DNA from: Balanoglossus misakiensis
Lineage: Eukaryota; Hemichordata
DNA length: 64,000 nt
Direction: 5' to 3'
NCBI GenBank assembly: GCA_040954595.2
Contig: CM082586.2
Span: 12,338,001-12,402,000, forward strand
Both the position numbers and the translations under genes were made by a program. Within the stretch, counting starts at the first letter, position 1. Each line of letters opens with the position of its first letter. Below the pieces are notes generated by a model. It was not told where the DNA came from. It did no database searches and saw only the letters and a program-made list of their open reading frames with translations. This document shows, piece by piece, positions 18,402 to 29,630 of this stretch.

Positions 18402-18772
18402 GTGAGTGATTTTAAATTTCAGATGAAGAGGAACATAAACACATAATCGGCTTGGTTTCTTCCAACCTGTATCAAACAGTGAATAACGACACAATTTTGG
18501 GGAAATTTATTAAGAATGTGTGTGCCATAAAAAGGGATTGTGTATTTGACCAAACAATAACCTGCACCGTATGGTACACTAAGACACTATTACACCTGTG
18601 TCAAAATTTCATTACGTTTCTTTTGTTGAACATGGAAGAAATTTGTCACAGTGATGTTCTGTTGACCAACTGAGATTTTTACCACTCAACCCTGACTGCA
18701 CAAATCTGTTTAAAGTATATGTAGTAAATATTAACTGTACACAATTTATATCACTTTCTCTTCTGTGCACAG
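18402..18772 (+). other. Intron E13-E14, unit 1
   Basis: Nothing recognised. The same sequence follows E13 in units 2 and 3. Confidence 0.5.
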
Positions 18773-18889
18773 ATTTGAATCCGTGTCAGCCCAACCCTTG
18801 TCTAAACAGTGGATTCTGCCAGCAAGTGTCCTGCACCGAGTTCAGATGCCAGAGTCCGCGCTGTTTCATCGGAACCACGTGCACTGAAC
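18773..18889 (+). CDS. E14, unit 1: EGF-like module lacking one cysteine
   Basis: Clean 117-bp phase-1 exon after GTGCACAG. NPCQPNPCLNSGFCQQVSC, then FRCQSPRCFIGTTC. Cys 5 of the EGF core is Ser here; the loop between cysteines 3 and the first extra one is two residues shorter than usual. Confidence 0.7.
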
Positions 18890-19255
18890 GTAAGCAAACC
18901 AGTGTCAGATTTCCCGCACAAAGTAGAAATCGCTGGGCTTTGTCATTGATATTGTCTCAATAAAGTTGCCTGTGATTGTGCAGCTAACCAAGAGACTTAT
19001 ATGCACTACCGTAGCCATGATGAATATTTTCATTGACTCAAATGCTCATCAGTGTAGATGTTGCTATTTTTCCAACCGTAAATTGAAACATCAGAAAGTG
19101 ATGACACCAAGCTTGGATCAAGTGGTCTTCATTATCCGTCACACATGAACATGATCACATGGATGTGCAATCTTCTGACAGTCTGCTACAGATTTCACTT
19201 CCCACTCAAGTGTGTAAGACCCTAATGTGATACTTTTCATTTCTCTCACCCTTAG
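18890..19255 (+). other. Intron E14-E15, unit 1
   Basis: AT-rich. Units 2/3 carry an extra segment here with a (CCCCA)n tract, absent from this unit. Confidence 0.5.
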
Positions 19256-19378
19256 CGATCAACCAGTGTCTTCTAAACCCATGTCTGAATAACGGAGTAT
19301 ATCAGCCACTTCAAGGCTCCTGCTCAATCTACACCTGCAACTGTCCAACCTGCTACACTGGGCAAACATGTGTTACAT
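19256..19378 (+). CDS. E15, unit 1: EGF-like module lacking Cys 3
   Basis: Clean 123-bp phase-1 exon between CCCTTAG and GTAAGT. NQCLLNPCLNNGVY, GSCSIYTCNCPTCYTGQTC. A TAT codon stands where Cys 3 is expected, in every unit. Confidence 0.7.
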
Positions 19379-21319
19379 GTAAGTCACAAGTTTTTATGTC
19401 CCATTGGTATATACCATGGGACCTTATGGGATTGGTTACGTCTGTATGTATGGATGGATGGATGGATGGATGGATGTCTGTATGTCCGTCCACATCAAAA
19501 ACTTGAAAACCGCAGCGCGTATGACCTCGATATTTGGTGTGTAGATGCAGGCAGGGCTGTAGATGGGAGTTTGTTCAAATGAAGATGTCATTGCCAAAAA
19601 TATGCAAATTAGCTGGGAAAATGTGAAATTGGTCAAAACTCAAAAACTGGACAACCACTGGTCATATTGATTTGAAAATTGGTATGCATATACCTTATAT
19701 CTACCTCATACAATCCTGTATGTTTTGAGCTAATATTATCGATTTCCTATTTTTTATGCATTTTTTTGTATTTTTCCATGTTATTGGTAAAAAGTCTTTG
19801 AAATTTAGTATGAAGCTTCCTAATGGTTGTCTAAGTAATCATAGTTTTGTTCAAATTGTTGCAAAATTTGCATATCTATAATGTTGAGCAATATTTGCCA
19901 TTTTTGGTCAAAAAATGTTTTTCTTTAAAACCTCATGCCAGATTGCTTTGCAATTTGGTAGGCATGTTCGTAGGGGTAACCTAAATAATATGTTGTAAAA
20001 AAATGTGATATTTGCATAAATGTGTTATCGGGGAAACTTTTACAATTTTTGTCAAAAATTGTTTTCTCTGAAACAGCTTGTCCTATTGCATTGAACTTAG
20101 GCAGCATTTTCCTTGTAGTGATTGAAGTAAGATATTATACAATTTTGGTGATATTTGCATATTTGGTTTTTGCCACTTTTGAACAAATATTTTCTGTGAA
20201 ACTGCTTGTTGGATTGCTTTGAAATTAGATTTTTCTCTGATTGCTTTGAAATTTAGGATATAATTTCATAATACATACCTGTATATGTGCAACTTTTATT
20301 CAATTCTGAGATCAGAAAGATTAAATATTAAGCAAGTTTTTTGGTAAGTTTCTTTGTTTTTGGTTAGCAAATCTTCTCCTAAACAAATTGTCCAGTTGTT
20401 TTTAAAGTTACTATTTACAAGGAGTTGTTACCTCGAACAAAGACATGTTTACATAACTTAAATAGGCCAGCTGTTACAGAGACCACCAGCTATCAAATTT
20501 TAATTCCCAGTGGCAGGTCAGTGTGTGTCTGTTCCAGGGCTGACTGAAAGAAGTTGCTTCACATATGTGTTTGTACAGACAATTTTTGGTTAATTTTTTT
20601 TTCTAGCACCACTTGTAAGACTGCCATGACACATGACAGTTTATTGGGCATGTTCCTTGTTAATGTTTTTACATTCCATATTTCTATATGGTCAGATCAT
20701 ATCTGCTTGCAAATGTCACCTGTAATTTTTATTCTGGTGTGTCACTGTTTCCGCATAATCCTCAAATGTCATCAGATCTCCGAATGTGATGAAAACAGTG
20801 TGTTTTGAGTGTTTTTTTAAATGACCTTTTGGGTTAAAAGTGGCAAAAATGGCAATTTTGTCTTGAAAGGGGTCAATAAGACTGACTTTTTTGGAATCAG
20901 CACCATTTTTTACATTGAATGGACTAGTCTGCTCAAACTTTCCTTACCAAAAATTCTGTTTAATCTTCTGTAACATGTATACTAGTATACATGTAGCTGC
21001 CTGATAGTTTGTCCTGTGTGTGTAATTGCTGAGTGACATAACACATTCTGTGATTGGTGCAGTCACGTAATCACCAATCAGATCGCTTGTTATAAGGAGA
21101 ACTGCACGACCTTTAACCGCATTAGCATACCTGATTTTAGGGCTCGATATTACCTCTGAGGACGCAATATTTAAGTTGAAGTTTTTTTCTTTTATCATAT
21201 TAGAGCAAGAAGACTTGTTTTTTATGTAAAAGAAATAGACCCTAATATACAGAGTGCATTTTGAAACGATAGGCAGGTCTGGCCCATAGCCTTATTCTTC
21301 ATTTTTCTGTCATGCGTAC
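19379..21319 (+). other. Long intron E15-E16, unit 1
   Basis: 1.9 kb AT-rich. Starts with a (GGAT)n tract at about 19448-19474. The following kilobase is low in complexity (repeated TTGCATATTTG, GTCAAAAATTG, ATTGCTTTGAAAT motifs). No ORF, RNA gene or mobile-element end recognised. Confidence 0.5.
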
Positions 21320-21436
21320 GAATTGATCAGTGCTAACAACCCATGTCAAAATGGCAGCACTTGCCAACCCTAACCTCGTGTGTGGCATTGACGTGTACCT
21401 GCCAAGGATGCTATACTGGGGAGCGCTGTGAAAATT
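21320..21436 (+). pseudogene. E16, unit 1: EGF-like module with two frameshifts and lost acceptor
   Basis: Reads DQC, then NNPCQNGSTCQP, then LTSCVALTCTCQGCYTGERC in three frames; an apparent two-base loss and a one-base loss are shared with other units. Units 2/3 have GCGTAG before the exon; here it is GCGTAC, so the AG acceptor is gone. Donor is a weak GTCAGT. Confidence 0.6.
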
Positions 21437-21829
21437 GTCAGTCAGTTTCTTTTGTCAAATTAATCAATATGTGTGGGACTGCTATACATGTATATAAAAC
21501 AGAATACTGCGATGGAAAATTCTATAACTTAATGTTTCAGTGGATATATGACTTAAAGTTAGCAGGATGCAGTAAATTCAACAGACAGTGTAATTTCCTC
21601 TTGTGTGAGCTCTGTGCGACTGTGCCAATGAAAATCTCACCACAAACAAAAATGACAGGTATACACTGTATATTAGCAGCTTTGTCTCTGTAATAGCCAT
21701 AGTGTTTTGAAGTTGAAAACTTGCAAAGTGTGCAGTTTTATTCACACTACAAAGGAAACATTGTTGAAACGGATTATCTGTGTACATTGTCAAACTGTAC
21801 ACTTGTCGTGAGATTTATTCTCAATTATA

Positions 21830-22955
21830 TTATATCATGCTACAGTCCGCAATTCTGATTGGACGAGAGCTCAATTCAGCGATGCTAAAATACTCAATAA
21901 TGCACTGCTGGCAGTGGTAAAACGGGCTTTCTGTTTGCCACCTGGGTTTGTTCTTTAGGTTGTTGTATGTGTTTACACTCATCATGTTTATTGTAGAACC
22001 AGGGTCGATCAGTGAGGCAACTGCTGTTTGTTCTATCTGCACTGTTACTCGAGGCCTCCTGCCATTTGATTGTTGTACAGTGAAGCAGTATTCATCTCCC
22101 GAGCTGTCTTCCACTGTATGCACAGCTTTGACAGTTTCATCCTTGTCTACCCTATTTGCCTTGCCTTTTGATCGGCAGCATTTGGCAAAATGGTTATGTT
22201 TGCCACACTTCCTGCATGACTTGCCTTTAGCTGGACATACTGAGTCATGTGGATAGGTGCCACCACAATAATAACAAGTGGACGGTCCTTTCGCTGGCTG
22301 CTGATGAGCTCTCTTTTGTTTATTTGGTTTCGGGCGTTGATGGCGCTGTTTTCTGACCGCATTCACAGATGCCGTATCTGCACCATTATTTTGGGTTTTC
22401 TCCTCAATCCCACTAGCCTGAACCTCTGATACCTCAAATGAACGGGCTGTACTCAGTAGATTCTCTAGTGTCGTCTCCTCCCGAAGAGCACAACGTCTGA
22501 GACGGGCTGATGTGAATCCTCGTATGATTTGTGATTTGACCTCTTGATCCTTATTGGTGAAGTCACATATGTTTCTGCTAGGCGTTGCAAACAAGTGTGA
22601 TAGGCATCAATCGATTCGCCGTTGTTTTGTATGGTGTCTCTGAAGATGAATCGTTCGTATTCAATGTTCCGTTTGGGTGAGAAGTACGACGTAAGCTTTA
22701 ATTTGGCTGTTTCACAGCTCGTTCCTGTATATGGTAGAGTATCAAAGAAGTCGGAAACTTCCTCACCTGCCCAGTGCAATAGCAGTGCACGTTGTCGCTT
22801 GTCATCTGTAATGTTGAATGCGACAAATGCGTTTTCTACTCTAGCCATGTACTTTTTCCATCTCGTACTGGTGGTTATTGGGTCTGAATAAACAGGAAAA
22901 CTCGGCATTGACGGCTAGCTGATTCTCCATGTTCTCCGTCCTCGTCGCCAAATAT
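21830..22955 (-). pseudogene. Ty3/Gypsy gag and protease-start remnant, unit 1
   Basis: Minus strand: a capsid-like gag (KKYMARVENAFVAFNI, RALLLHWAGEEVSDFF, CLQRLAET then shifted CDFTNKDQEVKSQIIRG), CCHC-type zinc knuckles (CYYCGG, CRKCGKHNHFAKCC), then VASLIDPGSTINMMS, where a retropepsin D-S/T-G is expected but DPG is seen. One frameshift near 22575. No RT follows; it stops at 21830. TGGCGACGAGGAC just upstream (22938-22950) is typical of gypsy leaders. Confidence 0.75.
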
Positions 22956-22960
22956 AGAAT

Positions 22961-23324
22961 CGTGGGTGGGCAATAATGACAACACGAGACACCAAGACCG
23001 GCATGTAAGAGTGAGAGTGCCTAGCCTCGTTCACGCACTTTATTCATAATGACCCGAATGTTGCATTACGTCATTTTACAGAATGTATAAAGTATAGATG
23101 CTCACTAGTGTTTGGACACTACAATATACATGTGACTGCAGTGTCTTTCCAATCATGAATTTGCAAGGTGTCCTTCGGAGAAAATCTTCTGATTCTCTTT
23201 TCTGATTTGCTTTGCATATATAACTTAATGATCTCATTTGTTGGAATTCCCTGTCTCAAATTTTTGATGATCAGTCTCTGCCCCATTGCTCATCGTCCCA
23301 ACTTTCTTGTGTATTGAAAACCAG
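22961..23324 (+). other. Intron sequence before E17, unit 1
   Basis: May include the leader or LTR edge of the gypsy remnant, but no repeat pair was found. Ends in a pyrimidine-rich tract and AACCAG. Confidence 0.4.
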
Positions 23325-23447
23325 GAATCAACCAATGCGATCCCAATCCGTGCTTGAACAGTGGTTTCTGCCAGATGACATCTGGATCATGTGAACTGTA
23401 CACATGTTTCTGTCAGAATTCTTACACTGGTGACCTTTGTGAACAAA
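23325..23447 (+). CDS. E17, unit 1: EGF-like module, intact only here
   Basis: Clean 123-bp phase-1 exon: NQCDPNPCLNSGFC, SGSCELYTCFCQNSYTGDLC, donor GTAAGT. The second extra cysteine is Ser in this unit. Units 2/3 read QNC at this place but have one extra T and lose the frame. Confidence 0.7.
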
Positions 23448-23576
23448 GTAAGTTTTGATTTTTTGTCTTGGGTTAATAATTTATACAGTTCAAAGTATCA
23501 CCATTTCTTTCAATATGTAGATTTGTTTGTTTTTCTCTACAAGTGTAATCATCTGCATGAAAATTTGTGTCGCTGT

Positions 23577-23740
23577 CACCGAACCCAGCTAGTCCATACA
23601 ACCAACAGTATGAATCACCACCTCATGCTCGGCGTAGCCATAGGCTATACATGCCTGCCGGTATCGAAGGCCATTATGAGTATTGGTACCAGACCCCTCT
23701 TGAGAATGAATCATGGTTCCACCCTTATGGTAAAAAGTAA
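23577..23740 (+). pseudogene. Tail, unit 1: 5'-truncated tail exon
   Basis: Homology to the 3241-3828 segment starts abruptly at CACCGAACCC. The frame runs ASPYNQQYESPPHA, YMPAGIEGHYEYWYQ, ESWFHPYGKK to TAA, with no premature stop. No splice acceptor precedes it and a TGA lies upstream in frame at 23558, so it does not obviously join E17. Confidence 0.5.
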
Positions 23741-24180
23741 GATTAATCCATGCTAATAAATGACAATATTAGAATAAAAGTACATTCCAAGTGACTTGTT
23801 GGGAGCATCGGGCCACTTAATCCCGAAAAATTGCAATCGGCCTGATTTTCAGTTAATCAATCTAAAGCCCAACTTTTCGTGTATTTAGTTGGGTTTCTAA
23901 AACTAACACATTTTTGACAATATTTATGGCATGATGAACACTACTCTCATCAAATAAAATAATGTTGTGTCGTCCACAACTGGTGTAATTTTTATGTGTT
24001 TGGAATCGTAGACACCATTTATCTTTTAGTCAACTCTAAATCTAATATAACAGTCGCGAAAATTGCTATGACAAACAAAAAATGAAGTGCTAACAGGGGA
24101 CACCCTTGTCAGATCTCTTTGGATGGATAACATTTAGAGAAGACATTGCCATTTTTCAAACATTTAGTATGTGATTATAC
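23741..24180 (-). pseudogene. L1-like RT fragment, unit 1
   Basis: Same decayed fragment as at 5343-5786, adjoining the tail. Confidence 0.55.
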
Positions 24181-24190
24181 ATAGTTTTAA

Positions 24191-24473
24191 ACCTAACGCT
24201 GCCAAGTCAGTTTGATATCCAGGGTGCCTAGAATCATGGCTCCCAGGCCTGTTAGGCTGCCAAGGGCGTGTTACGCAGTAGGGCCTATACAAGACCCTCA
24301 AACCAAACCAGAGCAAACCAGTACGTTTTAAGGGGGGCTTAGACTGCCAAGTGTGTCTAACATATGAGAGCCATGGCAAGACAGTCAAAATACGTTTAGG
24401 AAGAAAAAATGGCAAATACTTATTTTAAGGGACTTGACACTCTAAACAGGTATGACACCTAGTAGCATTAGGG
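24191..24473. mobile_element. piggyBac-type MITE, unit 1
   Basis: TTAA on both sides; left end mutated to ACCTAACGC. A short deletion near 24330 makes it smaller than the copy at 5794. Confidence 0.7.
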
Positions 24474-24482
24474 TTAAAATAT

Positions 24483-26310
24483 AGCTGCAAGCCAAAATGG
24501 TCATCTGAGGTCACCCGAAATTTGGGCAAAATTTTTTGACCCCATACTGGTCCAGGTCCATCAGAAACCAAACCTTCAGCCCTATTGGTTTGCCTGGAAT
24601 TAGGTATGCACATAATTAATGAGTTAAGCAGTTGTACAGGTGACCTCAAAATTCGGCTTCTCATTTTAGTCCCATCTCGAAATGCTAAGGCTGTACCTGC
24701 TCTGGAGGCCGAGATATGAGAAAGTAGATCACCTGAGGTCACCCAAAATTTTATGGAAAAAATTGGACACCACACTTGTCCATGTCCAACAGAAACAAAA
24801 CCTCTATATGAAGTCTGTCGGTCTAATAGTTACGTACCTATGAGCATTTATGTTATATATAGTTCAAATGTCACCGAGGTCACGTGACATTGCGGCGAAA
24901 TGATTTGGTCCAATAGTTGTACCTGTCCACCAAAAATCAGCTCCCTAGGTGTATTAGTTAGCGTAGAAGTAGATATGTGTTTTTCAAGGTGGGTCAAAGG
25001 TCAAGGGGTCACCCGAAATTTGGCTTCTCATTTCGGCCCCTTGGTCAGTCCCTGTTCACTCCATAAATGGAGACGTGTTCTGCGCAACCGCAGTACATGT
25101 AACCTCGTGAACTCAGATGTGCACATGCGTACAGCAGTCCCTGTTCACACCATAAATGGAGACGTGTTCTGCGCAACCACAGCTGGACCTGTGAAAGATC
25201 AAATCCGATCGACATATTTAGTTTCCGTATATTATATTGACCAATGCAGACTAAATCTAATAGAATTACTACATGTAGTATATCGTGTATAATACACACG
25301 TTTGGCAATATTGCAGTTTGAGTGTTAGATGCAGACGTGTATACCCGATCTAAATTTCCGACCTACACATGTACATGTATCACTGTTCACATGTACATAC
25401 ACCTTAACTGCGTTCTGAAAATGACCTGGTATTTTCAAAATGTTACCCCAGATTACCCCATCATGTGATAGCCATGAAACTCACACCCATTGTCCAGCAG
25501 TAGTTAGTTGACTATCCTATTCACTCAAAACAAAATGAACGGGTGTGAAAAAGTCACTAAAACAGCATTGATACAGAGGTGTATAACACTGTCCATGATT
25601 TCAAGAGAAAAACATGAACGCAGCCCAGGCAGATCGGTCACTGTATGTGGCGATATCTTTCTAAGTATTTCACTCAACTTGTACAGACGATGCCATGCTG
25701 TCTTCTGGAATGTGCTGGTAACGTCACATATCGAAACATATTGATGATGCCCTTCCCTGCGGCTCGGGCATCATCAATATTATTAAGGTCAAAGATCACC
25801 ATCCCTTGTGCAGGCAAAAGATCATGATATTGCCCTCGCTAACATGTGTTATTATTTAAATACGATGTTGTCATAGCTTTACTATGCAGGTATAGTAAAA
25901 CCTATGCCTTGGTCCAGACCCCCCATGGTCAATGAAAAAATATGAAATATAATGATCAAAAATCTTCTCAAAATCGGCATACCCTAATTTGAAAATTTCG
26001 CCCTTATATGGTCATCAGGTCACTTGACTAATTTAACATTCACGGATGTGCTGCACCAGATCTCATTGGCCTGCATCATTGTGCCAAATTTGAGAATTGT
26101 AGGTTTAGCCGTTTTCAAGATCCTAGTGGCCGATGAAAGTGCCAAAGAAGAAGAAAAATGCCAGCAATACCAATAGGGGCCCCGCCCATAGGGGCTTGGG
26201 CCCCTATAACCCCCAGTAATAACAATAGGGGCCCCGCCCATAGGGGCTTGGGCCCCTAAAAACGCCAGTAATACCAATAGGTGCCCCGCCCATAGGGGCT
26301 TGGGCCCCTA
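24483..26310 (+). mobile_element. AGGTCA-rich hairpin element with three tandem 3' ends, unit 1
   Basis: Begins AGCTGCAAGCC; many GGTCA half-sites, including GGGTCA-A-AGGTCA at 24991-25003. It contains a duplicated CTCCATAAATGGAGACGTGTTCTGCGC-type stretch at about 25057 and 25150. The end has three successive hairpins (GGGGCCCCGCCC...GGGCTTGGGCCCCTA) spaced about 57 bp between 26172 and 26310. Confidence 0.65.
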
Positions 26311-26794
26311 ATAAGTTAGTTGTAAAGTTATTACTGAGCTTGAATTTCACTAGCGACTAAAAGTAAACAAAAAATGATGGTCAAAGTATCACAAGCTTTA
26401 TTTTGGTTTGATGTAGGATGTAATATGCTTATAGCACACTGCCAAATTAAGGTCAACCAATAAGACCGGTAGGATATGATCGAAAACCACACGTATTAAT
26501 GTGTAAAAGGCCGAACTTCCCAATAAATTTGGGTAGCCGACTACAGACAGAGTCGAACCGATGCATGATCTGAAGTATCAAGACACATGGACTATTATTT
26601 ATTGTTTCAGCAATTTGACTTTAGTTTATAATTTCCTGTGGCAGTTTTTGCCGACAAGAATCAATGCCCGACCAAACAAAATGGACATTTTCACATGATC
26701 GTTACTGAGGTCACAAGTTAGCCAAGCCCTCATACATGCGCTATTCGGACGTATCGGTGATCTGTTTATGTGTTTAGCTAAGGTGGTAAACTGT
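26311..26794 (+). other. Unassigned sequence between two mobile elements, unit 1
   Basis: No ORF or repeat recognised. AT-rich with ACCGGTAGGATATGATCG; likely older repeat debris. Confidence 0.35.
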
Positions 26795-27655
26795 TCATCA
26801 ATCAATCAATCAATCAAAAGGACTTATAGAGCACCAAACTCCACTGCAATAGTGTTCAATAGCGCTTTACAATGTAAAGTTATGTTAATAGGCTCTATTA
26901 AACAGATAAGTCTTGATGTGTTTCTTGAAACTGTCAAGGCTAGGTGACTGGCATACTTCTATTGGGACACTGTTCCAAATGAGTGGGGCGATATACGAAA
27001 AAGCATGATCGCCGTACGTTTTCTTCTTACTCCATGGTACATGAAGTAGAAATTTGTCATTTGAACGAAGAAGTCTTGTTGAAGTTTTCAGATGGATTAA
27101 GTCAGAGATGTAAGCCGGTGCTGTGTTGTTTAATGCCTTATATGTCATAAGCAAGATCTTGTATTGGATTCTATAGTGTACAGGCAACCAATGTAAATCC
27201 ATGAGAACAGGAGTAATATGATCCGTTTTACGGGTACGAGAAACGATCCTGGCTGCAGAATTCAGGGCATGCTGTAGCATGCATGATGATGGTAAACCAC
27301 AGAGTAGTGCATTACAGTAGTCCAGTTTTGATGTGATTAGAGCATGAACCAGCATCTGGCAAACTTCCTTAGTGAGGTAACGGCGAATGTGGCTGATTTG
27401 ACGCAGATGGAAGAAAATTGACTTGCAAATTGCATTAATGTGCTTATTGAAAGTGTAATTGTCGTCGAATGTCACACCTATATTCCGTGCAGAATTCACA
27501 ATTTGAACACAACATGATCCAATGCTCATGTGGTTTATGGAACGAGGCGAGCGGTTGAGCTGAGACCTTATCAGGAGTACCTCGGTTTTGCCACCATTGA
27601 GTTGAAGTTTATTATGTGTCATCCAGGTTTTTATTTCGTGAACTGCCCTTTCCAG
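26795..27655 (-). pseudogene. CR1/L2-like LINE 3' end, unit 1
   Basis: Open minus-strand frame of about 245 residues without a stop. It is the part following the RT active site: TWMTHNKLQLNGGKTEVLLI, NIGVTFDD, the LVHALITSKLDYCNALLCGLP helix, LHWLPVHYRIQYKILLMTYK, and a C-terminal HAFSYIAPLIWNSVP. It is 5' truncated and ends with a TGAT repeat (26795-26816), as expected of the CR1/L2 class. The RT core and endonuclease are missing. Confidence 0.8.
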
Positions 27656-27660
27656 TTAAA

Positions 27661-28066
27661 TATCGCAACTAGCCATAATGTTTGACTGGGGGGAGCACCT
27701 ATACTAATGCGAGAACCAGGGATTGAAAGTTGCACCTGTGTTTTGATCCCTTAGTTACCCTTATAAGTACATTTGTAGTTTAATAACCATAGTTCTATTG
27801 CAAACCATTCTTTCCGTAGTTTCTTGTTTCAAATATTGTAATCTGAATTTATTTTGGTGTTTAACATGTGTGATTATCTGTATTGGCGGCCATTTTAAAA
27901 AAAATTGGTTGCCATGGAAACTCTTCAACAGATATTTAGTGACTCGCTATCTGAATTTGTTCAGTACACATTAACACACATCTGAGCCAAGTTTGGTGCT
28001 TTTATCACAAAATACACAATCGATATGAAAATTTGGGTTTTGGTGCTCCACTACATAAGTAACATT
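27661..28066 (+). other. Unassigned sequence, unit 1
   Basis: Nothing recognised. Present in unit 2 with few changes. Confidence 0.35.
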
Positions 28067-28477
28067 AAGGATGTACGTTCAGTAAAATTGAAAGTATTGT
28101 CATTTTTTTTAATTGTGGATTTTTTTATTCTCCTTTGTATGTATAATGAAAATCCATAATAAAATATAGGGGTCACCGGGCTTGTTTTTGAAATACAGAG
28201 CCATGAATTTGGTCGATAATAGAAGAAATCTGCTGACTCAGCATTTTTCACCAATGGTTTGTCTATGGGCAAAATTCTTAACGCAATTTATCTCAAAAAA
28301 GAGCGCGGTGACCCCTATATTTTATTTGACCAATGAATTTGCTGGACTGAGCTATGTGTAAAATTTCGTGAAAATGACAATAGTAGAAGTTTGTTTTCTG
28401 GCGATTATCAATGTAATCCTATGGGAAAAAGACCGGGTGCGCAGTGTTTCCAGTTTATGTTCTGCGCGTACATCCTT
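28067..28477. mobile_element. Foldback element at the unit 1/2 junction
   Basis: Outer inverted ends AAGGATGTACG and CGTACATCCTT. An inner inverted pair ATAAAATATAGGGGTCACCG (28159-28178) and its complement (28306-28325). No ORF. It ends 16 bp before the unit anchor. Confidence 0.65.
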
Positions 28478-28541
28478 GATGAAGTTTGCTGGCTAGAGGG
28501 CTCCTAAACCTCCCTAATATTTGACGTCTTCACTCCTACAG

Positions 28542-28774
28542 GACTGCGCAGCTGGAAGTTACAGTTCAGCATGTTCTGAAGCATGCACGCTGTGTCCAAG
28601 GGTTTCATGTGTGGAACAGCCAGCCTCTCATCACCAACACAATGCGGACAGGGATATTTTGCCAACAATGGAAGTATAGACTGTACGCCTTGTCCTGCCC
28701 TGGGTATAAGTGCCAATATGATGGTATGTCGGAGCCAGAGGTGTGTGAAGATGGATACTACACTAATATAGAGG
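28542..28774 (+). pseudogene. E1, unit 2: ephrin-receptor-like cysteine-rich exon, frameshifted
   Basis: 233 bp between CTACAG and GTGAGT. Pieces in order: DCAAGSYSSACSEACTLCP, then frame +1 KGFMCGTASLSSPTQCGQGYFANNG to SIDCTPCP, then frame change to GYKCQYDGMSEPEVCEDGYYTNIE. This is a typical GCC2_GCC3 pair of repeats in cysteine order, broken by two single-base losses that all three units share. These repeats occur in extracellular proteins. No start codon or signal peptide was found upstream. Confidence 0.65.
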
Positions 28775-29244
28775 GTGAGTCAGCACTTAAAGTTTGGGCA
28801 TTACTGTGTAATCTTTCACTTAAGGCGGACGATCATCTTATGTGCATGTGCGTAATTCTGTGCGTACAAACATTACGTCCAGTCCAAATATTCTGCCAAT
28901 TTTACATCCAATGCATTCAAATAGTGGACTGCTTCGCTTTCATCCAGTTTTCATGTGCATCGTATAAGTAGACTTTTGTTTTGTCCCGTCTTTTCACCGA
29001 ATTTGCTCTTTTCCAAATCTCCGACACAGACTATGATCGTCACATTCTTGTCTGTTGTTAGAACAGCACACTGCCATATGGCATTGACTGTATACAGTTT
29101 CTGTTACCAATATCTCTGGTTTGGCATTTTCCTGTCCTCAATCTTTTGCCAGGGATTTTTGTCTCCCCAACCCGCGTGAGAATCCCACGTCTTTTAAGGT
29201 ATGACTGTGACTATAAGATTCTATAAATCTCTGTTTATTTTCAG
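28775..29244 (+). other. Intron E1-E2, unit 2
   Basis: Nothing recognised. Its right part is the segment deleted, with different breakpoints, in units 1 and 3. Confidence 0.5.
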
Positions 29245-29375
29245 CACAAACATCATGTCCTGATTGGCCAACTGGTAACCAATGTCCAAATGGTAACACT
29301 GTGATTTTATGCTCGGCTGGTTATTACAGTTCGGCCTTGGACAAAGGATGTCTCGCTGTACCTCTTGCATAACAG
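29245..29375 (+). pseudogene. E2, unit 2 only: cysteine-rich exon, one frameshift
   Basis: Between TTTTCAG and GTAAAC: QTSCPDWPTGNQCPNGNTVI, LCSAGYYSSALDK, then after a one-base shift SRCTSCIT. Phase 1 at both ends. The only copy of this exon in the window. Confidence 0.6.
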
Positions 29376-29630
29376 GTAAACTTCTACCCACCCACCTTTA
29401 TTTCCAACATCAAACATTAGGTCAGGTAATTTACTAACTGAAAAATAGGATGGGAACATTTTCCATTTCTGTATTTAAAATTTACTGATATAATATATGA
29501 ATGAAAAAATGACAATTTTTTCCAAATTTGAATAGACCTCTATTTATGAAAATAATTAAAATTTGCGCCAAATTTTTACAGTGGTATTTAAAGGTTAACT
29601 TGGTGTGTTAATTCTTTGTTTGATTTACAG

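Larger units (their letters stand above)
8447..28493 (+). repeat. Tandem unit 1 (20.0 kb)
   Basis: Defined from the shared TAGAGGGCTCCTAAACC anchor before E1 to the next occurrence. It carries E1, E3-E6, E12-E17 and tail. Differences from units 2/3: gain of the retrotransposon at 10315-15478, insertions at 9321-9524 and 17216-17671, loss of E2 and of E7-E11, absence of the foldback MITE seen at 31137. Confidence 0.85.

Noticed and set aside
19448-19474. CRISPR-like or functional short repeat array
   Set aside because: A plain GGAT microsatellite without spacers.
22815-23261. Plus-strand frames over E17 of units 2/3 and the following intron
   Set aside because: They read E17 out of its cysteine frame.
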